From Favolaschia claudopus (Eukaryota > Basidiomycota > Agaricomycetes > Agaricales > Mycenaceae), in contig JAWWNJ010000101.1 of the NCBI GenBank assembly GCA_037176885.1, positions 868,001-932,000 on the forward strand: DNA of 64,000 nt, in the 5' to 3' direction. The notes below the pieces were generated by a model. The model was not told the origin of the DNA. It saw only the letters and a list, made by a program, of their open reading frames with translations, and ran no database searches. This document shows, in pieces, positions 46,614 through 58,640 of this stretch; positions within the stretch are counted from its first letter, which is position 1, and each line of letters begins with the position of its first letter. Position numbers and translations under genes: made by a program.

Positions 46614-49347
46614 ATGATACTTCCTATAATTTTCGTCCTCCTTCCGCTCGTACATCGCGTTCGTGCTATCAATAACTGGGATGTGAGTTTTGATCACCAT
46701 TGCAATATTTTCTCCCCACTCAATCCTTATCAGGCTCCATGCATCGCTGGTGAATGCACCTACGGTGCGTCTCAGGACTTACTTTTCTCCTGATCGCGTT
46801 ATCTCAGCGAGTGCAGACTTTCCCAGCACCAACACCTCCGGCTCGGGAACGCTCAAAATCGTAACGCCTTCCGTATTCATCATTCGTCGCTGAAATCAAG
46901 TAAAGTGGGGGTCAGACACAGCGATAACCGACATAACCAACGCCGCACACTGGCAAATCCTCGGCTGTGACTCAAACGCACAGTCCCAGAACATCCGCCT
47001 CGTATGCATGAACGACCCCGAGGACGAAGAATCGCATTGTGGGCATTTAGATAAGGACGTTGGTGCTGTTGGGAAGGTTGTGCGATTGCCTGATGAGGTG
47101 CGCCAAGCATTTACAACTATCCCTTTCAAATTGTTTGACGCTGACACAATGCTATGTTGATTTCAGTGCGGACCAAGCGGCTTCGCCCGCATCGCCAAAT
47201 CATGGATTCCGGACGATCAGTCCATTCCCACCTCTGTTCGTCGTGGGCTCGTACGCCGAGACGGCCGACAGCCCGTTGTGAGAGCTCTGGCGCTCGATAC
47301 TGATTTCGATAAGGTGGATTGGTCCAAGTTCGTGCATTCCATTGCCTCACACATATACCTTTACTCACAACTCATGCTTAATCTCTGTAGGACTGGAAAA
47401 GTCAACTTCGCCATCCGAGCTGCCTCGATCCCAGGCGTTCCCACCGAAATCAAGGGTTCCCAAACTCGCCGCCGGAGCTCTCGTCACACCTCTCCTCAAC
47501 GCCGTATCGATATCGACCTCGACCCCGATCTTGCTTCCTTTCTATGGTCTCTAGGGAAAACGCCAACTAGTTTGGACGAGACCTTGAAAGCCGCAAAAGG
47601 TGAATGCTCTTCCCTTCCCAATCGAGTACTCCACGCTACGTTGCCGATCTAATTCAACTTTCAGATGCCATTGCCAATAACCCAGCATTCAAGGACCTCG
47701 TGGATAAGATCGCCCAGGAGCAGTGTAAGTGTTATCAAGTCATTCTATGGCGGTCTTCGAATTCTCACTGACACTGTATGTCCTTGTACAATCATACAGT
47801 CCCTGATCGGAACAAACTCGACTTTGCCAAACAATTCAGCATCCCACCGGCTACCCTCAGTATCTCCAATGCGAATCTCATGAACTCGCCCCTTAGCTGC
47901 GGGAGTTCATCTCCCTCAGTGAAGGTCGACATCGCGGCCAATTTAAATGCGCAGCTGAATCTCGCGGTTTCTGCGACTGGAACCTTGGCGCCGCCCCATG
48001 TGCGCCATTCAAATGTTCATTCTACCTCTCTTGATGTTGAAGCAATACGTGCAGTTTGATTCATTCTTCATGGGAATTGGGATGGCTGCTGGAATTGGTG
48101 GGATAATGTCATTGTCTGCGGATGTCATCGTGCGTCTTCAGATATCTGACGCATGACAACTTGCACTGACGGCTCCGGCTCTTCCACAGGGCGATATCAT
48201 TACCGACACAATACAGCTCGGAAGCGTCGGTATTCCAGGTGAGTAGTGCTTAGCTTGACAAAGGGAATGCCGAGTTAAATCACGGCGACCAATAGCGCTG
48301 GAGGTACCCGGCATCCTCAAAATCGAACCATCATTCAGCGCATCCGCTCAAGTCACCGGAAGAATTGATACCGTCATGGATGTCAATCTGGGCTTCAATA
48401 TGGTCGCGCAGAAGATAGAGGCAACATTCCCTCCGCAAAGTGATCACCCACCGGTTGTTTCGTTCACTGCTGGAGATACGCGTGCGTCTGTGCACTCAAC
48501 TCGCCTTCTATTGCTGAATAATCTCCTTCCCAGCCCTCGTCATGAATGCGGTGCCAGGCGTCGCTTCTTCTGGATCCGTATGCATCTCTCACCCCGCAAT
48601 CCAACTAACGTACGCTTATTTCGCATCACAATCCAGCTCAACGCACAAATCAACCCAACTTTCACTCTCGCTGTGACGGGCTTCGACGGCGTGGCGAAGA
48701 CGCAGGTATCCGTGGGCCTCGGCGCAGGTACGTCGGTGGTGATGCATCTAAATGCGCAGAAGGCTCCGGCGACGGAGGTGGGAACGGCGCTTCTGCCTAC
48801 GTCCACAGAACTAGCTGCGCGATTGGAAGCCCGGGAAGACAATGCTCCGGCTTTCGATGGATGTTTCAACTTCGACAGTCTCCTCGCGTTTGGTGTTGAC
48901 TCGAAAGGCGACTTCGGTGGTGAGTTGCATCAACACTGATTTCTGTGTGCATAAATTGTATCGAGCTGAATACGCTACATATAGGTCTGTTTTCGTCGGA
49001 CTTGCACAGTGAAGTCCAAGGAACCAGATTTCAGATGTTGAATGTACGCATGAGCGTCAATCATGTGGCATCGCATCTCGCTGATTCTATTTTACATCTA
49101 GAAATGCTTCGGCAGTGGTCAGGCACCTGTACTTATGTTCACTGCATCTTTATCCCCTGTTTTTGCTCACCTCCATGGCCGTCAGTCTGTAAAGAAGCGT
49201 TCGTCAAGGCGTCGCCGGGCCTTGGCTGCACTGAAATGCCCCGCCGATGGTTTCACCAATAAACAGCAAGTTACGAGCGGGACTGTCAACGCTGGGGAGT
49301 GCGTGATAGTGACAATTTCGTTTTTACCAAACTCTAATTCCTTTTAA
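46614..49347 (+). CDS. Large secreted protein with DUF7029- and DUF7223-type regions
   Basis: Extracellular protein of an uncharacterised fungal family. The start at 46614 gives a signal peptide (ILPIIFVLLPLVHRVRA). Small exons then encode PCIAGECTY, ADFPSTNTSGSGTLKI and WGSDTAITDITNAAHWQILG, the N-terminal DUF7029-like region. It continues with SQNIRLVCMNDPEDEESHCG and VVRLPDECGPSGFARIAKSW. After a linker (RRGLVRRDGRQP) and a variable segment comes the C-terminal beta-rich DUF7223-like half: VKVDIAANLNAQLNLAVSAT, FNMVAQKIEATFPPQSDHPP, LNAQINPTFTLAVTGFDGVA and VGLGAGTSVVMHLNAQ. The end includes FDGCFNFDSLLAFGVDSK and, after an intron, KCFGSGQAPVLMFTASL. About eleven exons with introns of 43-70 bp. 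The DUF labels are from memory of homologues. No stop or frameshift noticed. Confidence 0.72.
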
Positions 49348-49469
49348 CATAGTATCAAGACCTTTGCTAATATTTGAGTCACTCGATGCCTTCAGGGTTC
49401 GACTTGAACTTCGATTATCTGTTTCTGTAATGGATCCTCCTTGTCTTGATTTTAATTTATGGCGGCCCT

Positions 49470-49816
49470 CCGTATTACCTCCTTCGGGTCCCAAATCCAT
49501 TCGCGTTCCCTTACAACGCGACCAAGAAGATACATCGATTTTCGTAGGAATATAGAAACAGGACACGATACGCACGAGCTAAACATCCCTCCGATCCGCG
49601 ACTTCAAATCCTTCCACTTTCTCTCTTCCCCATTGATTGTAAAGGTCTTCTCCCGCCAGGACGACTCTGTTGGCGCCGCTAGCGCCAGAGACCGTAGTAG
49701 TTTTCACGACCAAGGACACCGCTTGTGGTGCTTGTTGTGTAGTGAACGGCGTTATCTGGACCGACGAGTGCGGTTTTGAGACTTTTGTCGTCGGTGAAGG
49801 TTAGAGGGAGGGACAT
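49470..49816 (-). pseudogene. DUF6593-like gene remnant with frameshifts
   Basis: The start at 49816 reads MSLPLTFTDDKSLKTALVGP, DNAVHYTTSTTSGVLGR, the usual opening of DUF6593 proteins. One base later the frame must shift to read KTTTVSGASGANRVV, and it must shift again to read SWREKTFTINGEERKWKDLK and SRIGGMFSS. No intron of normal size fits at either point, so this looks like a decayed gene of the 170-200-residue DUF6593 family. Function of the family is unknown. Confidence 0.55.
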
Positions 49817-50802
49817 GGCGATGACTGGTGGGAGGCTTGAGTACTGGTAGAGATGGGCGTACGTCACAGCTGAAACGCGAGCGCACCACCTCGCTGCAAC
49901 TCTATTCAATACTTAGAGGTAACAAAGACGAAGCGTCAGAATTGGGTTTCAATAGAGTTTCCCGAGTTTCGTTTCGGAAAGAGCCGCCGCTACTTAGATG
50001 CTGGTTGTAGTACGAAGAAAATTTTTGGATATGTTTTCTTGAATCCAACTTGAATTTTATCGGGTTCGGCGAGTTTTGAAGCTAAGCGATGACTCGGATG
50101 CTCAGGGCGAGGGTGAAGGTGAGCTGCGCGTAAAGACCAGAAGCAGCATACACAAGAAAGGACCATCAAGTTGGAACTTGAGGAGTATGCAATGTTGAAG
50201 GCGATAGATAGTCTGACGACAGGCTCCCGGTCACTAATACCTATTCGGCTAACTAGTAACGCCAAAGTGCCAACCTCACTGGCAGTGAGTCGAAAATTCT
50301 TCAGCAAGGCAGCGGAAAATTCAGAGGAAGTGAGGCTTAGTAGACCATAGAGCTTAAAAATACCTGAATCTTGAAGCTTGAAGGTTGAAGTTGTTGAACC
50401 GAGGCGGAAGTTTACAGAAACGACGGTGGAAGTTCGAAGCAAGTCAGGTCAATTTGTACATGCTATGATCGAACGGTATCACTCATCACTTGACGACAAC
50501 CTTTCCATACTAGACCTTGCACTCGAACGCGACAGGCACTTGGAACCTCCCTCTCTCACCTACGCACGTCAGCACGTATCACATTCCTCTCACCCGCGCC
50601 ATCCGGTCTACATCATCAAATCCTGTGGGCATATTGGTGCAGTATCCGCTGCCACTGCGAATTCAAGGCAGGTATCAGAATTCCACCCGAGACGAGAACT
50701 AAAACCGACTGACCTACCTCTCACGAAAGAGCGGGCTTCGCGGGAAGGAAGGTTGCCCCCATCTTCACCACCGTCTCGTTCTCTCCCAGCGCCGGCTCCT
50801 CC
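49817..50802. other. Spacer between DUF6593 remnant and repeat array
   Basis: About 1 kb with short unrelated open frames on both strands and no recognised gene. The repeat array starts abruptly at its right edge. Confidence 0.45.
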
Positions 50803-53250
50803 TAGCTACGGTAACGGGGAATTGGGCACCCAATTCCTTTAAAAGGGTCCCAAAACGAGAGGAATTCGGGGCAACAACGACAGCGTGGGAGGGAATAGGG
50901 GGCAACTCCGAAAAAATCCCTCCCAAATCCAGGGAATTCGGAGCAACAGCTGGAATAGGGAGCAACACGAATCCTCCCAGAATCTTGGCAGTAGAAACAA
51001 ACGCACAATAAATATAGTCGAACACAGCACCCTATAAGAAATCAAAAAGGACAACAGAATCTTATAGTCACCAGCCAGGCCTTATAAGAATTGCGACTCA
51101 CTGCCAAAAAAATTATAAGCCAGAGCCAAGGCTTATAAGAACTGCAAGTTAAAATAGCCGACTCTGAGGCCTTGTAAGAAACCAGGAAAAATAGTGGAGA
51201 CCAAAAGGGTGCCAAACAGCCTACAAATCAGCCTAGTGTCACCGCAAATGCCCAAACAGGTCCCGTTGAGGTGCTATATTGACTTGAATGGAAAACGTAA
51301 GGCTTGGACCGAAAGGTTGGTACGACAGCCAATTGAGCACCGATTGCCTTGGGTATAGCCCCGAATGGAAGCGTTTGACGAGGACTATAAGATTATGTCA
51401 TCAGCCCCCGAGTCGCAGGTCACCTGACATTCCTGACTTGGTCAAACACTGCGTTCGAAGCCATACGGAATACACAAGGCAACCCCCAAGCACAGACGTT
51501 AAGGTTTGGGACAACTCCACAACACGGACGTTAAGGTTAGTGGTCCCACTCCCCCGATGGAATTCACTAGAATATAAAATTTTTTCGGCAGCTTCGGAAA
51601 GGAAACCACGGACCAAGCAATCCAGCAAGGCAATACACAGGTTAACAACGGAATCCAGCAAGACATTGGCGAACTAGCCACTCAAACCTCCCCGCTATCG
51701 TAAAGGACATCACGGGGCACCGAGTCAACAGAAGAACGTTCTGAAGTGTACAAGGCAATGGTCAACAATACATCAAGAAGTAAAATAGCAAGCAATCAAC
51801 CCAGTCTGACCCTGTCGAACACATTCGAAGTGCTCTACCCACCAGGCCACCCTGAGTCAGAGCAGCAACTGCTTGCCTTGCAGTTTTGATTTCTACAAAA
51901 CGACCCCGCACCAATCCAACTTCTATCGCCGCAACTACATCCGTCTGACCAGCTATAAGGAACGGAGATGTCTTGTAGCGGGCACAACTACTGGCCTTCA
52001 AAGGCTGTGTTTGAGTCTCCAATAGCAAACAGACTCTGCTGGTCGGAAATCACAGCCAAGTCAAACACAAGGTACTGGACTCAATCAGCCACCCGTTGCC
52101 TTGGGTATAGGCTCGAAACAAAGCATTTGACCGGCCTTATAAGGCTATATGGTTGGCGGGAAAATCCGAGGGCATTGAGCCAGTCAAGTAGGGTACCGAC
52201 TTGAGTATCGCCTTTGAACGCAAATCGGTTGTATTGATTGAATGCATCTGGATATTCTCAATGACTTGCACTCAAAGCCAGGCATTACAAGGCCCTGATA
52301 TCCTGGCAAGGTTTAGGGACGTCGACTTCAGACTGCTGGAATCCTAGCTATCTTCCCCGGGAATGCAGGCCTGAATTCCGTGAGACAGGCCCCGAAACCA
52401 GTGGAATCCACACCACCTTTGGCAGCGTGGGAGGGAATCCATGCCACCTTTTTGAATAATGCCCTCGGAATGGGCGGAATCCACGCCACCTACAGCGAAA
52501 GTGTGAAAATGGACCTGAAATGACTGGAATCCACGCCACCTACTAGAATCCACGCCACCTGCCGAAGTCCACCCAAAATCTGAGAGCCAACTCGAAAATG
52601 TGAGCAGAAACTTATAGACGAGCCCAAGGCCTTATAATAAATGCGAAAAAATTATAGCCAAGTGCGAGCCCTTATAATTAATGTCAATTAAAATCATTAT
52701 TATAGTCAACGCTCCAGCACTATAAGGACAGTGCAGAAAAATATTGTTGGAACCAAATATGTCCCAAATGGCCTACGAACCATGGTAGTGTCACCGCAAA
52801 AGGCCTGACAGGTCTCGTCGACTTGCTATACGGCCTGGAACGGAAACCGTACGGCGAAAACCGGAACTCTGATAGCAGAGTCAATTGTGCACCGATTGCC
52901 TTGGTTGTAGGCTCGAATTGAAGCGTTTGAATGCCGCTACAAGGCTACACTGCCAGCGATCGCATTGAACTAAGTCAAGGTACTCAGGTATTGGGACGTG
53001 TTGAATATATACGGTCATTTGTGTGCAGAGACAAGTGCACTGCATCAATTGAATACGTCTCACTGATAGGCCTTCAAAACCACGTATTACAGGTCTCTGG
53101 TGTCCTGGCAAGGTTTAGGGATATCGACTTCAGATGGTATAGACACTGTGTAGAGGGGACAAGCATCGAACACTGCAACCGAACAAATACGGAATCCAGC
53201 AAGGCAACACCAGAGCAGAGACGTTAAGGTTGGTGACAACCCAGCAGCAC
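50803..53250. repeat. 2448 bp tandem repeat unit, copy 1
   Basis: Head-to-tail with copy 2 at a constant offset of 2448 bp. It starts tagctacggtaacggggaat. Open frames inside recur identically in copy 2 but have no recognisable protein features, so the unit is treated as non-coding. Internal modules: a gaattcgg/gcagcgtgggagggaat block, an AT-rich block full of TTATAAG/CTTATAA, a tagtgtcaccgcaaa block, a caccgattgccttggg block and cagacgttaaggtt pairs. A second, shorter set of the same modules begins at about 52329, so the unit is a dimer of diverged monomers. Confidence 0.93.
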
Positions 53251-55698
53251 TAGCTACGGTAACGGGGAATTGGGCACCCAATTCCTTCAAAAGGGTCCCA
53301 AAACGAGAGGAATTCGGGGCAACAACGACAGCGTGGGAGGGAATAGGGGGCAACTCCGAAAAAATCCCTCCCAAATCCAGGGAATTCGGAGCAACAGCTG
53401 GAATAGGGAGCAACACGAATCCTCCCAGAATCTTGGCAGTAGAAACAAACGCACAATAAATATAGTCGAACACAGCACCCTATAAGAAATCAAAAAGGAC
53501 AACAGAATCTTATAGTCACCAGCCAGGCCTTATAAGAATTGCGACTCACTGCCAAAAAAATTATAAGCCAGAGCCAAGGCTTATAAGAACTGCAAGTTAA
53601 AATAGCCGACTCTGAGGCCTTGTAAGAAACCAGGAAAAATAGTGGAGACCAAAAGGGTGCCAAACAGCCTACAAATCAGCCTAGTGTCACCGCAAATGCC
53701 CAAACAGGTCCCGTTGAGGTGCTATATTGACTTGAATGGAAAACGTAAGGCTTGGACCGAAAGGTTGGTACGACAGCCAATTGAGCACCGATTGCCTTGG
53801 GTATAGCCCCGAATGGAAGCGTTTGACGAGGACTATAAGATTATGTCATCAGCCCCCGAGTCGCAGGTCACCTGACATTCCTGACTTGGTCAAACACTGC
53901 GTTCGAAGCCATACGGAATACACAAGGCAACCCCCAAGCACAGACGTTAAGGTTTGGGACAACTCCACAACACGGACGTTAAGGTTAGTGGTCCCACTCC
54001 CCCGATGGAATTCACTAGAATATAAAATTTTTTCGGCAGCTTCGGAAAGGAAACCACGGACCAAGCAATCCAGCAAGGCAATACACAGGTTAACAACGGA
54101 ATCCAGCAAGACATTGGCGAACTAGCCACTCAAACCTCCCCGCTATCGTAAAGGACATCACGGGGCACCGAGTCAACAGAAGAACGTTCTGAAGTGTACA
54201 AGGCAATGGTCAACAATACATCAAGAAGTAAAATAGCAAGCAATCAACCCAGTCTGACCCTGTCGAACACATTCGAAGTGCTCTACCCACCAGGCCACCC
54301 TGAGTCAGAGCAGCAACTGCTTGCCTTGCAGTTTTGATTTCTACAAAACGACCCCGCACCAATCCAACTTCTATCGCCGCAACTACATCCGTCTGACCAG
54401 CTATAAGGAACGGAGATGTCTTGTAGCGGGCACAACTACTGGCCTTCAAAGGCTGTGTTTGAGTCTCCAATAGCAAACAGACTCTGCTGGTCGGAAATCA
54501 CAGCCAAGTCAAACACAAGGTACTGGACTCAATCAGCCACCCGTTGCCTTGGGTATAGGCTCGAAACAAAGCATTTGACCGGCCTTATAAGGCTATATGG
54601 TTGGCGGGAAAATCCGAGGGCATTGAGCCAGTCAAGTAGGGTACCGACTTGAGTATCGCCTTTGAACGCAAATCGGTTGTATTGATTGAATGCATCTGGA
54701 TATTCTCAATGACTTGCACTCAAAGCCAGGCATTACAAGGCCCTGATATCCTGGCAAGGTTTAGGGACGTCGACTTCAGACTGCTGGAATCCTAGCTATC
54801 TTCCCCGGGAATGCAGGCCTGAATTCCGTGAGACAGGCCCCGAAACCAGTGGAATCCACACCACCTTTGGCAGCGTGGGAGGGAATCCATGCCACCTTTT
54901 TGAATAATGCCCTCGGAATGGGCGGAATCCACGCCACCTACAGCGAAAGTGTGAAAATGGACCTGAAATGACTGGAATCCACGCCACCTACTAGAATCCA
55001 CGCCACCTGCCGAAGTCCACCCAAAATCTGAGAGCCAACTCGAAAATGTGAGCAGAAACTTATAGACGAGCCCAAGGCCTTATAATAAATGCGAAAAAAT
55101 TATAGCCAAGTGCGAGCCCTTATAATTAATGTCAATTAAAATCATTATTATAGTCAACGCTCCAGCACTATAAGGACAGTGCAGAAAAATATTGTTGGAA
55201 CCAAATATGTCCCAAATGGCCTACGAACCATGGTAGTGTCACCGCAAAAGGCCTGACAGGTCTCGTCGACTTGCTATACGGCCTGGAACGGAAACCGTAC
55301 GGCGAAAACCGGAACTCTGATAGCAGAGTCAATTGTGCACCGATTGCCTTGGTTGTAGGCTCGAATTGAAGCGTTTGAATGCCGCTACAAGGCTACACTG
55401 CCAGCGATCGCATTGAACTAAGTCAAGGTACTCAGGTATTGGGACGTGTTGAATATATACGGTCATTTGTGTGCAGAGACAAGTGCACTGCATCAATTGA
55501 ATACGTCTCACTGATAGGCCTTCAAAACCACGTATTACAGGTCTCTGGTGTCCTGGCAAGGTTTAGGGATATCGACTTCAGATGGTGTAGACACTGTGTA
55601 GAGGGGACAAGCATCGAACACTGCAACCGAACAAATACGGAATCCAGCAAGGCAACACCAGAGCAGAGACGTTAAGGTTGGTGACAACCCAGCAGCAC
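53251..55698. repeat. 2448 bp tandem repeat unit, copy 2
   Basis: Nearly identical to copy 1. The differences I spotted are T50840 to C53288 and A53139 to G55587. Copy 2 continues at 55699 into agacgttaaggttagcgacc, which has a counterpart near 51496, so the duplication boundary sits inside a longer run of related sequence. Confidence 0.93.
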
Positions 55699-57730
55699 AG
55701 ACGTTAAGGTTAGCGACCCCAGTCCCCCGACGGAATTCACCAAAATCCAAAATTTTTTCGGCAGCTTCGGAAAGGAAATCGAAGAGCACACAATCCAGCA
55801 AGGCAGTGTACGGGTTAACAACGGAATGCAGCAAAGCGTTGGCGAACTAGCCACTCAGACCTCCCCGCTATCGTAAAGGAAACCAAGGTCATCGGAGTGA
55901 AGAGAACAGACGTATTCAAGTGGCGACCAACCATTATAATACCACATAGCACAGAGACTCAATGCAAGGCTTCAAGGGTCATCCCAGTGAACATGAGGAC
56001 GTACTCAAAGGCTAAGCAACCATTATAAGGCCAGAACAGTACCCAGTACAACCAGAGCCTTATAGTGTTCAATTGAGTCAATACAATACAATACTGTGTT
56101 GCACCAGCCAAGTGAACACTGTTGAGCCCATGTACCAACAGCCAGAGTCAATGCCTTGTAATGATGCAAAGCCTTGGTCATATAGCCTGGAATGTGGAGG
56201 GAAATCCAGAAAGACTAGCTATCTTCCCCGGGAATTAGGGGCCTAATTCCGTGCCAAGGGGCCTAGCTATCTTCCCCGGGAATTAGGGGCCTAATTCCGT
56301 ACCAAGGGGCCTCAAAACAGCGGAATTACGGGCAACAACGACAGCGTGGGAGGGAATTAGGGGCAACACATGAAAAACACCTCCAGAATCTAGGGAATTA
56401 GGAGCAACAGCTGGAATCAGGAGCAACAGGAATCCTCCAGAATCTTCGCAGTGGAAACAAACACACAATAAATATAGTCGAACACAGCACCCTATAAGAA
56501 ATCAAAAAGGACAACAGAATCTTATAGTCACCAGCCAGGCCTTATAAGAATTGCGACTCACTGCCAAAAAAAATTATAAGCCAGAGCCAAGGCTTATAAG
56601 AAATGCAATTAAAATAGCCGACTCTGAGGCCTTGTAAGAAATCGGGGAAAAGTGGTGGAAACCAAAAGGGTGCCAAATGCCCTACAAATCAGCCTAGTGT
56701 CACCGCAAATGCCCAAACAGGTCTCGTTGACTTGCTATATTGAGTTGAACCGAAATCGTAAGGCAAAAAGCGAAACTGCAACAGCTCAGTCAGTTGGGCA
56801 CCGATTGCCTTGGGTATAGGCCCGAATTGAGGCGTTTGACGAGGACTATAAGAGCATGTCATCAGCGATCGAGTCGCAGGTCACCTGACATTCACGACTG
56901 GGTGAAACACTGCGTTCGAGGCCATACGCAATGCACAAGGCAATACCAAAGCACAGACGTTAAGGTTTGCGACAACTACTCAGCACGGACGTTAAGGTTA
57001 GTGGTCCCACTCCCCCGACGGAATTCACCAGAATATAAAATTTTTTCGGCAGCTTCGGAAAGGAAACCGCGGACCAAGCAATCCACCAAGGCAATGCACG
57101 GGTTAGATGACGCAAACCAGCAAGACATTGGCGAACTAGCCGCTCACAGCTGCCCGCTAGAACGTAAAGGAAGTCGCGGGTGACCGAGTCAATGGAAGGA
57201 CGTACTCAAGTGTACAAGACAATGGTCAACCATACATCAAGAAGTAAAATAGCAAGCAGTCAACCCAGTCTGACCCTGTCGAACACGTTCGGAGTGCTCT
57301 ACCCACCAGGCCACCTTGAGTCAGAGCAGCAACTGCTTGCCTTGCAGTTTTGATTTCTACAAAACGACCCCGCACCAAGCCAACGTGTATCGCCGCAACT
57401 ACATCCGTCTGAGCAGCTATAAGGAACAGAGATGTCTCCTAGCAGGCACAGCTACTGGCCTTCAAGGGCTGTGTTTGAGTCTCCAACAATCGACCAATAG
57501 GTCTCAGTAGCGACATAGATCCAAGTCAGTCAATCCAACCGGAATCACCATATCTTCGGCAGGTGTGCACCGATTACCATGGCTGTAGGCTTGAATCAAA
57601 GCAATTGAATAGGCCTATAAGGGGTGCACTATATGTGGCTAAAGCGAACACGGTCAAAGGCCTCAAGTAGTGCAAAGACTTGAATATTTTCTGGCTACGG
57701 TAACAGGGAATCCGGCACCGAATTCCTATT
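55699..57730. repeat. Diverged third unit of the same array
   Basis: 56460-57500 matches 50998-52020 with scattered substitutions and small indels (for example the gcaccctataagaaatc and cccactcccccgacggaatt segments). 56215-56460 corresponds to the head of the unit. It lacks the second monomer as arranged in copies 1 and 2. Confidence 0.85.
56215..56310. repeat. 48 bp tandem duplication of the unit head
   Basis: Two adjacent copies of a block beginning ctagctatcttccccgggaa and ending ccaaggggc, with a single gtgcc/gtacc difference noticed. The block itself contains the near-palindrome ggaattaggggcctaattcc. Confidence 0.85.
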
Positions 57731-57814
57731 AATCTAGCTATCTTACCCGGGAATTGGGCACCCAATTCCTAATAATCTCATCCGAGAATCAGGGCCCTGA
57801 ATCCGCTTTCCTTT

Positions 57815-58065
57815 TTGGGGATTCGGGGGTTTGGAGGGATTCTGGGGTTGGATTCGGGGGTTAACAGGATTTGGGGGTTGTTATTTAACCATCATAGACG
57901 TTAAAATGACTGTGATTCATGTGAAATATGGGCAACTTGAGCATTTTAGCGCACGATATAGGGATTTAGGGGTTGGATTCAGGGGTTTAGAGGGATTTGG
58001 GGGTTGGATTCAGGGGTTTGGAGGGATTCGGGGGTTGGATTTAGGGGTTTAAAGGGATTCATGGG
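57815..58065. repeat. G-rich minisatellite, about 32 bp period
   Basis: Plus strand repeats of roughly gggatttgggggttggattc followed by aggggtttggag, with variants containing tttagggg. It is interrupted by about 90 bp of unrelated AT-rich sequence near 57880-57955. Runs of 4-5 G separated by short T/A tracts could form G-quadruplexes. Confidence 0.8.
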
Positions 58066-58232
58066 TATTACTACATAGTAGACAATCTGGTAACGGATGT
58101 AGAGCAGGGACTATGAATTGAGTCAAAAATGCGAAGTTGGACATTTCTTTAAGGTCCAAGGCCGTTAAATTGATCCAAAATGCGAAGTTGTGTGTTCAAA
58201 CCAACTCAGATGCAAAGCGGAAGCTACAAAAG

Positions 58233-58640
58233 CACTAGCTATCTTACCCGGGAATTGGGCACCCAATTCCTTCAAAAGGGTCCCAAACCGAGGGGAATTC
58301 GGGGCAACAACGACAGCGTGGGAGGGAATAGGGGGCAACTCCGAAAAAATGCCCCCCAAATCGAGGGAATTCGGAGCAACAGCTGGAATAGGGAGCAACA
58401 CGAACTCTGCCAGAATTTCGGACAAGAAACAAATGCACTCAACTCTTATAGCCCCAAGCAAGGCCTTATAATAAATGCAACTTGAAGGAAACCCTCTCAG
58501 CCGACGCAATTGCCCAAACGAATTATTATAACGACTCACCAGCCCTTATAATAAATGCCAGCTAAAATCATTATTATAGTCACCGGTTGGACAGTGCGGA
58601 AATATTGCTGGAACCAAATATGTCCCAAATGGCCTAGTAT
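58233..58640. repeat. Partial fourth unit of the array
   Basis: Begins ctagctatcttacccgggaa, then gggcacccaattccttcaaa, as in copies 1 and 2. It jumps after about 200 bp to the TTATAATAAATGC / attattatagtcac block found at 52640-52720, and ends at ccaaatggcctagtat. This is a deletion derivative of a full unit. Confidence 0.8.

Noticed and set aside
51288..51677. 129-codon ORF repeated identically at 53736 and in altered form at 56794
   Set aside because: Identity follows from the 2448 bp duplication of the DNA, not protein conservation; the third copy is altered at its start and end and no motif is visible.
50803..58640. Possibility of a CRISPR array or an rDNA spacer
   Set aside because: Repeat units are kilobases long without spacers, no rRNA gene sequence is present, and the organism is a eukaryote.
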